From Thalassia testudinum (taxonomy: Eukaryota > Streptophyta > Magnoliopsida > Alismatales > Hydrocharitaceae): a stretch of 64,000 nt of DNA. The stretch lies in the NCBI GenBank assembly GCA_037157565.1, contig JAZHRO010000046.1, positions 18,822,501 to 18,886,500 of the forward strand, read 5' to 3'. Below are positions 36,261 through 46,640 of this stretch, piece after piece (positions within the stretch are counted from its first letter, which is position 1; each line of letters begins with the position of its first letter). The notes beneath the pieces were generated by a model that worked only from the letters and a program-made list of their open reading frames with translations, made no database searches and was not told the origin of the DNA. Made by a program: the position numbers and the translations under genes.

Positions 36261-36320
36261 ATCCAGCTCACCTCAGCTTGATCCAGCTCACCTCAGCTTG
36301 ATCCAGCTCACCTCAGCTTG
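36261..36320 (+). repeat. Three tandem copies of a 20-bp unit in G2
   Basis: Unit ATCCAGCTCACCTCAGCTTG repeated exactly at 36261, 36281 and 36301, with a fourth degenerate copy at 36321. Confidence 0.92.
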
Positions 36321-37063
36321 ATCTAGCTCACCGCAGCTGGAACCTAGCTTACTTGAACTAGGGTTAGCTCATCCCAGCTCCATTCAGCTAATCTCAGCTG
36401 GATGGCAGCTCAAGAGAGTTCACCTTAGCTCACCCTAGCTCAAGTCAGCTCAGATCCAGCTCAACTTAGCTGAGTCTAGCTCACCTCAGCTCCCACTAGT
36501 TCACAGGGAGCTCTAGCTAGCTCAGCTGAGTTGACAGGAGTTCACCCCAGCTCAGATCCAGCTACATCCAGCTCCACTCAGCTCCAACCAGCTGAAGAAG
36601 AATTCATCCCAGCTCAGGAAGCTCAAGTCCAGCTCACAGGGACTCAGCTTAGCTCAACTCAGTTGAGCTAAGCTACCTTAGCTGCCTCAACCAGCTTGAT
36701 TCTCCCCGGGAGCACCAGACCCAGCTCACCTTAGCTCATTTTGGTAGAAGCTAGCTCACTTTAGCTTGGCTTAGCAACTAGCAAAGAACTAGCAAGATAA
36801 GCCAGCTAGAGTAGCCCCATGCCAGCCTCTTCAGCAGCAGCCAGCTCCAGCTCCAGCTCCAGACTTCTTCTCCTCAGCTCCTTCCTCCAAACCCTAGCTC
36901 CAACACCTTCTCCTCTACTCCACCTTTAGCTAAGCTAGCTTAGCTTATCTTAGCTTAGCTTAGCTTAGCTAACAACCAGCTCCTTGGCCCTTCATTACCT
37001 CCAAAATCAACCCTAGCTAGCTCCACCAACTCAAGCCTACCTAAGCTAGCTACTCTACTCAAG

Positions 37064-37348
37064 TTGGCGCCACCTCCTAGCCATCCCTTCACCCCATTAT
37101 CTCCACCAAAAGACACTTCAAGTTGGCGCCAAAAACCACCCCTAACCACCTCTATATTGGCGCCACTTTTCCCTCCAAAATCTCCTCTCATCTCCACCAC
37201 ACAATCTCCCTTGAACCCATCTCCACCATCCACCTAACCCCCCTTCTAGAAGACCCCATGTTGGCGCCAACATGGTGGTGTCTCTCCACCACCAAAAGAC
37301 ACCAACACCACCATAACCACCCCCTTTAACACCCCTTGGGTTGGCGCC
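37064..37348 (+). promoter_or_regulatory. Five TTGGCGCC palindromes upstream of the G2 TATA box
   Basis: Exact sites at 37064, 37123, 37157, 37261 and 37341, two of them extended to TTGGCGCCAA. The motif resembles the E2F/DP site (TTTSGCGC). Corresponding sites in G1 are mostly decayed at the CpG. Confidence 0.6.
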
Positions 37349-37437
37349 AACTCTCCTTGGCCATAGGATCTCCAACCACCTCCATCAACTCATCTTGGCC
37401 ATCCATTTCAAAGGTCACCATAGCCCCCCTCCTATTC

Positions 37438-37446
37438 TATAAAAGG
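37438..37446 (+). promoter_or_regulatory. TATA box of G2
   Basis: TTCTATAAAAGGCCACC, about 90 bases after the last TTGGCGCC site. Confidence 0.6.
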
Positions 37447-38328
37447 CCACCACCTACCACCATTTAAGAGGCATCCTCCCTTAGTATATTTTCTACCTAA
37501 ACAACCTATACCTACGGCCAAGAAGAAGGAGTAGAGAAGGAGATTAAAGGGGCACATCACCAGCCCTTTTGGTGCCTTCTTCTCCCCACTCTCTTCAACT
37601 TGGGCCACGCCAAGGAGGAGGACTCTCCCACTTCAAGGAGGACGGCCAGGCAAAGGAGAAAAGCTTAGGGTGGACGTCCACCCTTGGAGAGAAACTTAGG
37701 GCACGCCCCCTGAGGGCTTGCCTTGGAGGTCATCACTTTGGCGGAGTACTGCAAGGAAGGAGTTGAAGGATTCTTTTCAAGCTTGGGAGCCACCAACCTT
37801 GGAGCAAGAAGCCCTCTTCTTCACCATCTATTTAGAGGATTTGTGTTTTCTTTCTTTATTTCAATTATCTAGTAGTAGAAGCATTCCTCTACTAGGCATT
37901 TTTGTTAAACACTTTATCAATTATCTAGTTGCCTTCTTCGCATATCTTGTTTGCATTTCTATTTGCTTATTTTCAGCATTCTTCACTTCCTCTCCCTAAT
38001 TATTCTAGGCCTCCACTTGCTTAGAGTGAGCTTAGGGAGAGGCTCTACTTGCCACTTTAGAGTAGTTTACTTAATTGGAAGTGTAAACACTTTTCCCGCC
38101 ATAATTTCGCATGTTGCCTTAGTTCAAAAAAAAAAAAAAAAAATGGTATATTGAAAATTACCAAAAGAAAGTTGAGATATATTCCAAGCAAGAGAATCAA
38201 TTTTGCAACCATATTGCCTCCTTGGACGACCCTAGATACTTCCCTATCTAGGATTATAAATTTAAGAGCGAAAGCGGATTTACGCGTTACAACGACGTAT
38301 TTTAACAAACCGCGTATTTTCGCCATCA

Positions 38329-38333
38329 ATAAC
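38329..38333 (+). repeat. Target duplication of G2, right copy
   Basis: ATAAC directly after the LTR end CGCCATCA. Confidence 0.9.
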
Positions 38334-39373
38334 CCAGGTCGTAAGGTGCTAGATCTGGATTATTTACAAGATCCTGATATGCGGGATCTCGTAAATAAGG
38401 AGAAGATGCATCCCGAGTGAGTAGATTGACTCGAGCAGGAGGGCTCAGGGTGCATAGAAGGGTCTTGAGGTGGCAAAGCTCAAGTCAGGTTGACCTTGAC
38501 TGATTTGGTCAATCTTCTTCTCAATTAGGTTTATTCTATCCAGTTGCTTGATGATGATATCCATGTCAGCTCGAATAGACTCGGTGTGAGCCTCATGGAC
38601 ACCAACCCGCGGCTGACCAGGCTGCTGGAACTGGTTCATGGATGCAGCATTCATCGAGTTCTCCGCTAATGACTTAAACAACTCAAATGCGCTATTCTCG
38701 TCTTTTGTGAGGAAATTCCCGCCACTAGATGCATCGACCGAAACCGATCTGTGTCATCCAGCCCATGGCAAAAGATTTGAGCTTGCTGCCATCTGGGTAT
38801 ACCATGGTGCGGGCACTTCCGGAGAAGGTCATGAAATCGATCCCAGTCTTCGTGCAACTTCTCCCTAGCTCCCTGGGAGAAAGTCGTGATTACGTGCCAC
38901 ATCGCGTTTGTTTGACCGATTGGGAAGAACTTTTGCAGGAATTCACGTCGTAATTCCGACTAGGTTCTAATTGTCTTCCCAATGGTCTTGAACCAGTATG
39001 AAGCTTTGTCCCTCAGAGAAAATGGGAAAAGCTTCTTTAGAATAATCCCAAGATTGATATTCCTGGGTCAAATTGTTTCAGCGAGTTGACTCTGGTCCTC
39101 AAGGTGCTGGAACGGATCTTCACTTGATTTCCCATAGAAGTGAGTGCTGATCAACCCAATCACATTGAGCTCGTCTCAAACGCAACTCCGCCTGCTGGAA
39201 TTCTAAGTAGTGGTGCGATGATTTGTGTGGCTGGGTCGTAGAAATCCCGTAGTAGTTCTCCTCGCGGCAGGTGCTGCATCATGTCCAGTGACGTTAAGAT
39301 GAGATCCATGCTCTGCCGATGCTGCTCCTCAGACTCGACTACCCAGGATTCCAAACGAGCCATTGGGTCCAGA
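38334..39373 (-). pseudogene. E gag, central part (broken)
   Basis: Minus-strand fragments: MARLESWVVESEEQHRQSMD and LRIPAGGVAFE (39363-39160), then ITTFSQGAREKLHEDWDRFH, DLLRKCPHHGIPRWQQAQIF (38890-38780) and MFKSLAENSMNAASM (38681), all aligning with Gag of I ([39 protein letters not shown]). Frameshifts separate the pieces. F interrupts it near its N-terminus. Confidence 0.85.
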
Positions 39374-39374
39374 T
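39282..39374 (+). repeat. 93-bp E segment flanking F, left copy
   Basis: Repeated at 44918-45010 on the other side of F with seven mismatches. Much longer than the 5-bp duplication expected for a Copia element. Confidence 0.9.
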
Positions 39375-41102
39375 GTTGGTGCTAGAGCACCACGATTATT
39401 TGTTTTGATGATAACAAAACACGTGTTATTTAACATCTGAACTTGGAGTCTTAGATTTCAGGTCAATTGCAAATGTAGACGTGTTTAGACGGAATTTGAG
39501 CTCACATCCAGGATGGATTGGAGGAGCTTGATAGAGAACAGAAGAGATTCGTGAGGAGCGATATATTGAAGAAGGAAGGAGATGAATAATAGGATAGATT
39601 TCCTTCTCTTGTACTCATTGTATTTTTCGTTTCTTTTGTTGCTCTTTATTTTTGTTACTTAGATTTCTGTTAAAGAGCCTCAAAGTACCCTAACTGTAGT
39701 CCTACGAACACCTGCACAACCCTAGGATACTTAGGTTTTCTGTAGAGAACTTAGAAAACCAATATAGGGTTTAAACAACGTTTTCAGACGTCTAATTCCC
39801 ATATCAGACGTCTGATAAAGTATTTTAAGACGTCTGATTGTTGTTTCAGACGTCTGATAACTATTAGGCTGGACATAGTTAGTTCTGTCTGATGAAATCA
39901 AACGTCCAGACCTTAGATCAGACGTCTTAGGAGACGTCTGATGACTTTGCCAGATGTCCAATTAGTGTACCGTTGGCTGGCTTACCCAACACTCAAGAAT
40001 ATGACCGTTAGAGCCTTATCAGACGTCCATAGGACTGTCCAGACGTCTGATAATTGACCGTTTTGCCTCGGCTGACCCAAAATCTCTTCTCAGAGATTTT
40101 CTAGCCATTGCAACGTTTGGAAATCCATTCCCACAGAAAAAGTAGATTTCCAGACGTCCAGACATAGTGCCAGACGTCCTATATGTCGTCTGATGGACTT
40201 GCACAAGAACCCTATTTAGATCTGATTCAAGTCAGAAGAGACCCGCCCAAAATCAGACGTCTGACCTTGAAATCAGACGTCGTAAAGTGAACTTCCAGAC
40301 GTCTAATGCCAGAATTAGACGTCTGATAAGCCTGTCAGTGTAATGATTGTTCCTGATTTCGGGCTGATTCACTTGGGCTTTGTACCCAACGGCTATGGAA
40401 GCTTTTCTAAGCCTTCCAAAGCCTTCCTAAGGTCTTTATAAATAGAGGGGAGCCTTTACACACCTAGATACACAAGACATACCAAGAGAAACACAAGACA
40501 CACCTAAGCAACTTAGTTCCACTCTTTTGTGTCCAAGAGAAGCCCTTGCTCTCCAAGCTCTAGTTCCATTCATCTTGAGAGCATCAAGCTTCACGCACCC
40601 GCTCTCCCGCCGTAGTTCACGAGAGCGAAGTTGTGCCGTCGCGTGGCTCACGCACCACGTCATCAACTTGACGCACTTCTTGCAAAGGGGAGTTTCCTAA
40701 TTCCTATAGAAGTAGGTTTAAAATTACTTTGTTGGCTCTATAGGATTACTTGTTTATTTTACCTTTGTTATTTGGTTGGGTATTCGCTTTGCGAATTCCC
40801 GTCTCCTTCGAGAGAAAAAATCCTTCTCGTGGAGAGAAGGGGTTGAGGTACGCTACCCTCTCTAAGTAGCGTGGTTGTAATTGAGGTTGAATCACCCTCG
40901 TTTTAAAGTGATTCGGTTTAGTGGATTTTGATCAACTTGGTTGATCGGAAAATCCTAACTCGAGAGGGTTAGGTGGTGGTTTTCACCCGGTTTGGGTTTC
41001 CACCTAAAAATTCTTGTGTACTTGTGTGATTGCTTATTTGTGAGATTATATTTCAATTCCGCAATTATTACGTCACCCCCTCCTGGTAGGGCCGAACCTT
41101 CA
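39374..41102 (+). repeat. 5' LTR of F (1729 bp)
   Basis: Contains ten exact AGACGTCT palindromes and several AGACGTC[CG] variants between about 39785 and 40330, then a TATA box at 40437. The second LTR is about 18 bp shorter and shows many CG-to-TG/CA changes in the same motifs. Confidence 0.9.
40437..40444 (+). promoter_or_regulatory. TATA box of F 5' LTR
   Basis: CTTTATAAATAGAGGGGAGC, a strong plant-type TATA box, conserved at 44251-44258 in the other LTR. Confidence 0.7.
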
Positions 41103-41104
41103 GT

Positions 41105-41116
41105 TGGTATCAGAGC
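41105..41116 (+). other. Primer-binding site of F
   Basis: TGGTATCAGAGC, complementary to the 3' end of initiator Met tRNA and typical of Copia elements, two bases after the LTR. Confidence 0.88.
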
Positions 41117-41158
41117 AGGTTCTTGCAAGATCGGAGTAACACCCGGCAAAGAGATCAA

Positions 41159-42664
41159 ATGGAGGGAAGCACATCACCGATCAAAATATCCGAGGGGCAG
41201 TCCACCGTCCGACCACCCTACTTCGACAGGAACAACTACAGATACTGGAAGCTGAGGATGAGGATGTGGCTTCAAGCCACGGACTTCGCTCTATGGGGAC
41301 GTTGCGAAGCCCCATACGAGATCCCGGAGTGACCCGACGCAGGATACTCGCAGCAGCAGATTCGGGAACTCTCGCTCAACGCGAAAACAATGAACGCGTT
41401 GTATTGCGTGCTCAGCCCGGAGGAGTTCAACAGAATCTCGCAATGCGCCACTACATACGAGATTTGGCACACACTTGAGGTAACTCACAAAGGTACCTCT
41501 AAGGTAAAAACTTCTAAAATTAATTTACTTTCTCAAGAATTTGAATCTTTTTCTATGAAGCCTAACGAATCTTTGAGTGAGATGAACACTAGGTTCACTC
41601 TCATCGTAAATAATTTGAAAGCATTAGGGAAGACTTTCATCAAGGGGGAGCTTCAAGGGAAGCTTCTTCGTTCCCTCAGACCGGAGTGGGAACAGAAAGT
41701 CACCGCCATCGAGGAGGCAAACAAAGTGGAGGAGCTCAACATGGAAGATCTCCTAGGCAATCTAATGGCCTACGAGACAAAGTTGAAGAAGAAGAAGAAG
41801 GATACACCGGAGTCTAAACCGAAGAAGACTCTCACCTTCAGAGCCGCGTCGGATAGCGAGGTAAGTTCCGACGACGAAGACTTTAGAATTTTACTTAAAA
41901 AATTTTCCAAGTTTTGTAGGGAATTAAAGAAAGAGAAGACGGAGAAGAAGGAGAGCCCGAGACGTTGCTACCACTGCAACGAGAAAGGGCACCTACGACC
42001 AGAGTGCCCTCTTCTCAAAAAGGAGAAGAAGGAAAAGGAGAAGAAATCTAAGAAGAAGGCGTTCCAAGCCACTTGGGACAATTCAAGCTCGGAGGAAGAA
42101 GAAGAAGAAAAAGAAGAAACCGCATGCTTTGGTTTCATGGCCAGAGGAAGCAATAGCAACAGTGAAAGTGGAAGCGACTCCGACAACGAGGTAAATTTCG
42201 ATTTACAAGAAGCTTTTAATGAACTATTTGAGATTAGTAAATCACTAAAAATAGAAAACAAAAGCATGAAAAAGAATCTTAGCTTTCTTAAAAATGAAAA
42301 TGATAGGTTAGAAAAATAACTTAAGGACATAGAAGCTAGTCCTAAAAATGATAACCTATTATTAGAAAATCATAACCTCATCAATGAAAATAATAAATTG
42401 ATTGAGGAAAATGATAGTCTAAAGTTAGAAATCTATGATTTAAAGACTAAGATGCAAACTATAGAAAAAGAAATCGCATGTCTTAGGGAAAATTCTAACA
42501 AATTAATCAACAAAATAGATAATTTTTATAGCCCTAAGGTTGAGAAAGGATCTCCATCAAGGAGACCTGCTAACAGATCCGGATCCAAGCCCACTTGGAT
42601 ACCGAAAAAAGAATTAGAATCTTGTTTTGTAGGGTTCAGGGATAATTACAACACAAAGGACTAG
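41159..42664 (+). pseudogene. Copia Gag of F, one frame with two internal stops
   Basis: Starts at ATG 41159 and stays in one frame to 42664, broken only by TGA at 41330 (codon 58, before PDAGYSQQQ) and TAA at 42317. N-terminal Copia Gag signature PPYFDRNNYRYWKLRMRMWL; central Gag helices with CATTYEIWHTLEVTHKGTSK and FESFSMKPNESLSEMNTRF; CCHC zinc knuckle CYHCNEKGHLRPEC at 41966-42007; Lys/Glu-rich tracts; then a long coiled-coil (LKIENKSMKKNLSFLKNENDRLEK and on to about 42530). It would form the particle shell and bind RNA. The layout is like SIRE/Tork Gag. It ends without passing into protease. Both stops are single-base changes away from sense, so decay is recent or mild. Confidence 0.88.
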
Positions 42665-43206
42665 ACCTACAAACTCAAAGCTGGTCAACTCAAGTTGGGA
42701 GAACCAAGGAGTAGACCAAGGAGGAGAACAAGAAGACCGACGAGACGGCAAACAAGCAACGGACCCGCCGCACGTCGACCACCAGATTGGAGACCGGCAC
42801 CAATGCCCGGGCCTCCAAGCTACTGATGGGAGCCCCATCCGATGTGGCATCCACCACCATTCGGGCCATTTTATTGGCCATGGTAGGTGAGGTAAAAAAT
42901 TCTTTACCCTATCCTTTTATCATAAGCATTTAGATAGGGGGAAATTATAAGCTAATTGTCAATTTTTAAGGGGGAGATATAAGGTAGCTAAATTTCCTTT
43001 AGAAAGGGGGAGAAAAATAATAGCTATCTTGTTGTTATAAAAAAGGGGGAGGCATTACCTTTGTCAAAAGAAATTTATAGAAGAGCATGTTTTAAGGGGA
43101 AGTTATAGGAAATGTAAAATCAATTAAACCTTTTTGTAATGTCAAAAAGGGGGAGGATGTTTTGCATTATTATTTATGGTTTTGTCATCATCATAAAGCG
43201 GGAGAT
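42665..43206 (+). other. 3' noncoding region of F with repeated polypurine tracts
   Basis: No ORF. GGGGGA-type purine runs at about 42936, 42969, 43005, 43041, 43093, 43145 and 43199; the last (CGGGAGA) abuts the 3' LTR and is the likely plus-strand primer. Confidence 0.75.
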
Positions 43207-44917
43207 TGTTGGTGCTAGAGCACCACGATCATTTGTTTTGATGATAACAAAACACGTGTTATTTAACATTTGCACTTGGAGTCTTAGATTTCAGGTCAAT
43301 TGCAAATGTAGACGTGTTTAGACAGAATTCGAGCTCACATCCAGGATGGATTGGAGGAGCTTGATAGAGAACAGAAGAGATTTGCGAGGATCGATATATT
43401 GAAGAAGGAAGGAGATGAAGAATAGGATAGATTTCCTTCTCTTGTACTCATTGTATTTTTCGTTTCTTTTGTTGCCCTTTATTTTTGTTACTTAGATTTC
43501 TGTTAAAGAGCCTCAAAGTACCCTAACTGTAGTCCTATGAACACCTGCATAACCCTAGGATGCTTAGGTTTTCTGTAGAGAACTTAGAAAACCAATATAG
43601 GGTTTAAACAGCGTTTCCAGATGTCTAATTCCCATATCAGACGTCTGATAAAGTATTTTAAGACATCTGACTATTGTTTCAGACGTCTGATAACTATTAG
43701 GCTGGACATAGTTAGTTTTGTCTGATGAAATTAGACGTCCAGACCTTACACCAGACATCTTAGGAGACGTCTGATGACTTTGCCAGACGTCCAATTAGTG
43801 GACCATTGGCCGGCTTACCAAACACTCAAGAATATGACCATTAGAGCCTTATCAGACGTCTGATAATTGACCGTTTTGCCTCGGCTGACCCAAAATCTCT
43901 TCTTAGAGATTTTCTAACCGTTGCAACATTTGGAAATCCATTCCAACAGAAAAAGTAGATTTCCAGACGTCCAGACATAGTGCTAGACGTCCTATTTGTC
44001 GTCTGATGGACTTGCACAAGAACCCTGTTTAGATCTGATTCAAGTCAGGAAGAGACCCGCCCAAAATCAGATGTCTGACATTGAAATCAGACATCTTAAA
44101 GTGAACTTCCAGACGTCTGACGCCAGAATTAGACGTCTGATAAGCCTGTCAGTGCAATGATTGTTCCTAATTTCGGGCTGATTCACTTGGGCTTTGTACC
44201 CAACGGCTATGGAAGCGTTTCTAAGCCTTCCAAAGCCTTCCTAAGGCCTCTATAAATAGAGGGGAGCCTTTACACACCTAGATACACAAGACATACCAAG
44301 AGAAACACAAGACACACCTAAGCAACTTAGTTCCACTCTTTTGTGTCCAAGAGAAGCCCTTGCTCTCCAAGCTCTAGTTCCATTCATCTTGAGAGCATCA
44401 AGCTTCGCGCACCCGCTCTCCCACCGTAGTTCACGAGAGTGAAGTTGTGCCATCGCGTGGCTCACGCACCACGTCATCAATTTGACGCACTTCTTGCAAA
44501 GGGGAGTTTCCTAATTCCTATAGAACTAGGTTTAAAATTACTTTGTTGGCTCTATAGGATTACTTGTTTATTTTACCTTTGTTATTTGGTTGGGTATTCG
44601 CTTTGCGAATTCCCGTCTCCTTCGAGAGACAAAATCCTTCTCGTGGAGAGAAGGGGTTGAGGTATGCTACCCTCGTCTAAGTAGCGTGGTTGTAATTGAG
44701 GTTGAATCACCCTCGTTTTAAAGTGATTCGGTTTAGTGGATTTTGAACAACTTGGTTGATCGGAAAATCCTAACTCGAGAGGGTTAGGTGGTGGTTTTCA
44801 CCCGGTTTGGGTTTCCACCTAAAAATTCTTGTGTACTTGTGTGATTGCTTATTTGTGAGATTATATTTCAATTCCGCAATTATTACGTCACCCCCTCCTG
44901 GTAGGGCCGAACCTTCA
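43207..44917 (+). repeat. 3' LTR of F (1711 bp)
   Basis: Aligned with 39374-41102. Motifs intact there as AGACGTCT often read AGATGTCT or AGACATCT here, for example near 43620, 43663 and 44070. Confidence 0.9.
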
Positions 44918-45010
44918 TGTCCAGTGCCGTTAAGATGAGATCCATGCTCTGCCGATGCCGTCCGTCAGACTCGACTACCTAGGATTCCAAATGAGCCATT
45001 GGGTCCAGAT
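44918..45010 (+). repeat. 93-bp E segment flanking F, right copy
   Basis: Second copy of 39282-39374, 86 of 93 bases identical. Confidence 0.9.
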
Positions 45011-45176
45011 TCTTGATATCTTGACTCGGTCTAGGTCCATGTCCAGGATTAACCATGGTGCTTCTGGGAATAGAGGAAGTGGGGGGAGAAGATGGTCCTG
45101 GCGAGGTAACTCGCCTCCTTGGGAGTGGCTCCCAAGGTCCAACCAAATGAGGTCTAAGTGACCTCCTTCCTCGCAT
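44979..45176 (-). pseudogene. E gag, N-terminal part
   Basis: Minus-strand ORF from ATG (45176-45174) begins M-R-GRRSLRP, the same start as the Gag of I (M-Y-GRRSLRP), and runs to MAHLES, where a stop appears. The continuation is at 39363 on the far side of F. Confidence 0.8.
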
Positions 45177-46620
45177 ACACCACCCAACCCCTGGGTCGGT
45201 GTACCCATGTAAGACAAGGTTAAGGCCCTGTTAATCAAGTGGTCCTTATGGATCATATGACCCGATTTTTCATTTTAAGCTTTAATTCCTGAAGAAAATT
45301 CGTTGCACAACCGACTGAAAGCAATTCCCGCCTCTTCGCTAACATAGCCAAGAGGTTGAAACCACCCAGTAGTACAACAACGAATTCGGGTTTTATTTCG
45401 TGTTTTAAAATTTATTTTAGCCCATTTTTTTCAGTGGGGTTTTCTCTTGGTTAGTGGCTCACAAGGTGACCAGGCTCACTGGCTAAATGCTAGACTTAAT
45501 TAAGTCTAGGTTAGCCCAAGTGTGGTCTCTAAGTTGTAACCCTAAAGATTTACCCTAAGGTTCATGCACTTCTTGGGTTTTGTTTTGTTTCAACAAACTA
45601 CAAAAATAAAACTCATTCTCTGACAACAATTGAAGTCCAATTAACTTGAAATTTTGTGAGTAGATTCCCTTTTCAATTATATCTTCAAATAATATTTTTT
45701 TGGAATTTTTTGTGTTTCAACCAAATTTTTAGGGATTTTTGAATGTCAGGGGGTTAGATTTGGAATTTTGACCCCTAGTCAGTTTTTCACTTTGAACAGT
45801 ATCAATTGACCTTCAAAAATTCAATAAAAATATGGAAAATAAATACAATGAGATCAGTTTTCAAACTCCACCATTTTTAGTCAAAAAAATTCACGGATTG
45901 CTTGAAATTGCTTTTTGAAATTTGAAAAATCTTGAATCTGGGTCGGTCTGACGCTAGTGCACTTCATGAATTTTGAAAAATTTTATTCTTGGAATTTTTT
46001 CAAAAGAACAGTGGAGTTCGAAAGATGATTTGAGAATGAAGGTTTGGACCAAATTTAATAATTTTTTGCTCACAAATATTTTGGCAATCAATTTTTTAAA
46101 TCAGACTTGAAATCTGGCAGAAAATCAGACGATGGTGGAAAAGCTTTTAAAGAGGGTTTGGGTTTGAAATCCAAGCCTTCCAGCAAAAATGTTTTTTTTT
46201 TTTGAAAAATTTTGAATATTCTTTTCAGAAAGATATATTTCTTTTAAGGGATTTTCATAAATATATATATTTCTTTCTTTCTTTCTTTCTTTTATTTTTT
46301 CAAACTACCCTAGGATTCAGAAAGCAATCTAATCTAGATTTTTCTTTGTTTTTTTTTGTTTTTCATGAAAATGAGTAAATTTTTTTTTTCTTTTCTTATT
46401 TTTCAAAAGAAGTTGTAGAAAGTAAATCTACTCCTAGGGTTCAAAAGAAAGTCCTAATCTAAAGAAGAGATGATGTGCACCTGATTTTTTTTCTTTGCTG
46501 CGCTCATTGTGTGCATAGATCCCATTTTTCTTTCATGTTGTCTTGCACATCCAAAACAAAGTATAGTGAGATTTGTCAGTGTTATTTTAAAAGATCCAAA
46601 TCAAGGAAAACAACGTTGCC
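45177..46620 (-). other. 5' leader of E, noncoding
   Basis: Homologous to the leader of A. It holds a (TTTC)n tract near 46271-46295 and T-rich runs; no gene seen. Confidence 0.65.
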
Positions 46621-46638
46621 TCCCTGGCAACGGCACCA
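46621..46638 (-). other. Primer-binding site of E
   Basis: Minus strand TGGTGCCGTTGCCAGGGA, 16 of 18 matches to the tRNA-Asp site. Confidence 0.82.
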
Positions 46639-46640
46639 TT

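Larger units (their letters stand above)
36012..38328 (+). mobile_element. G2: solo LTR (2317 bp) of the G family inside E gag
   Basis: Starts TGATAAACGCCAGTTTATC and ends CGCCATCA, with ATAAC on both sides and E gag continuing beyond, so the rest of the element has been lost by LTR-LTR recombination. Homologous along its length to 2405-4664. Contains AGCT-dense DNA (36240-36990), five TTGGCGCC palindromes (37064-37348), a TATA box (37438-37446) and an A17 run near 38126. Confidence 0.92.
39374..44917 (+). mobile_element. F: gag-only Copia retrotransposon, 5.5 kb
   Basis: LTRs 39374-41102 and 43207-44917 start TGTTGGTGCTAGAGC and end CCGAACCTTCA. The initiator-Met primer site follows the first. 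The interior (2.1 kb) encodes only a Gag; no protease, integrase or RT motif is seen and only about 540 bp lie between Gag and the 3' LTR. This is the layout of TR-GAG-type non-autonomous elements. The insertion has no 5-bp duplication but is flanked by a 93-bp repeat of E gag. Confidence 0.88.

Noticed and set aside
36240..36990. CRISPR-like or satellite array in the AGCT-rich block
   Set aside because: No constant repeat with unique spacers; it is short-motif slippage DNA inside a plant LTR.
42690..42881. Minus-strand ORFs downstream of the F Gag
   Set aside because: Short, opposite to the element's transcription, and without any Copia pol motif.
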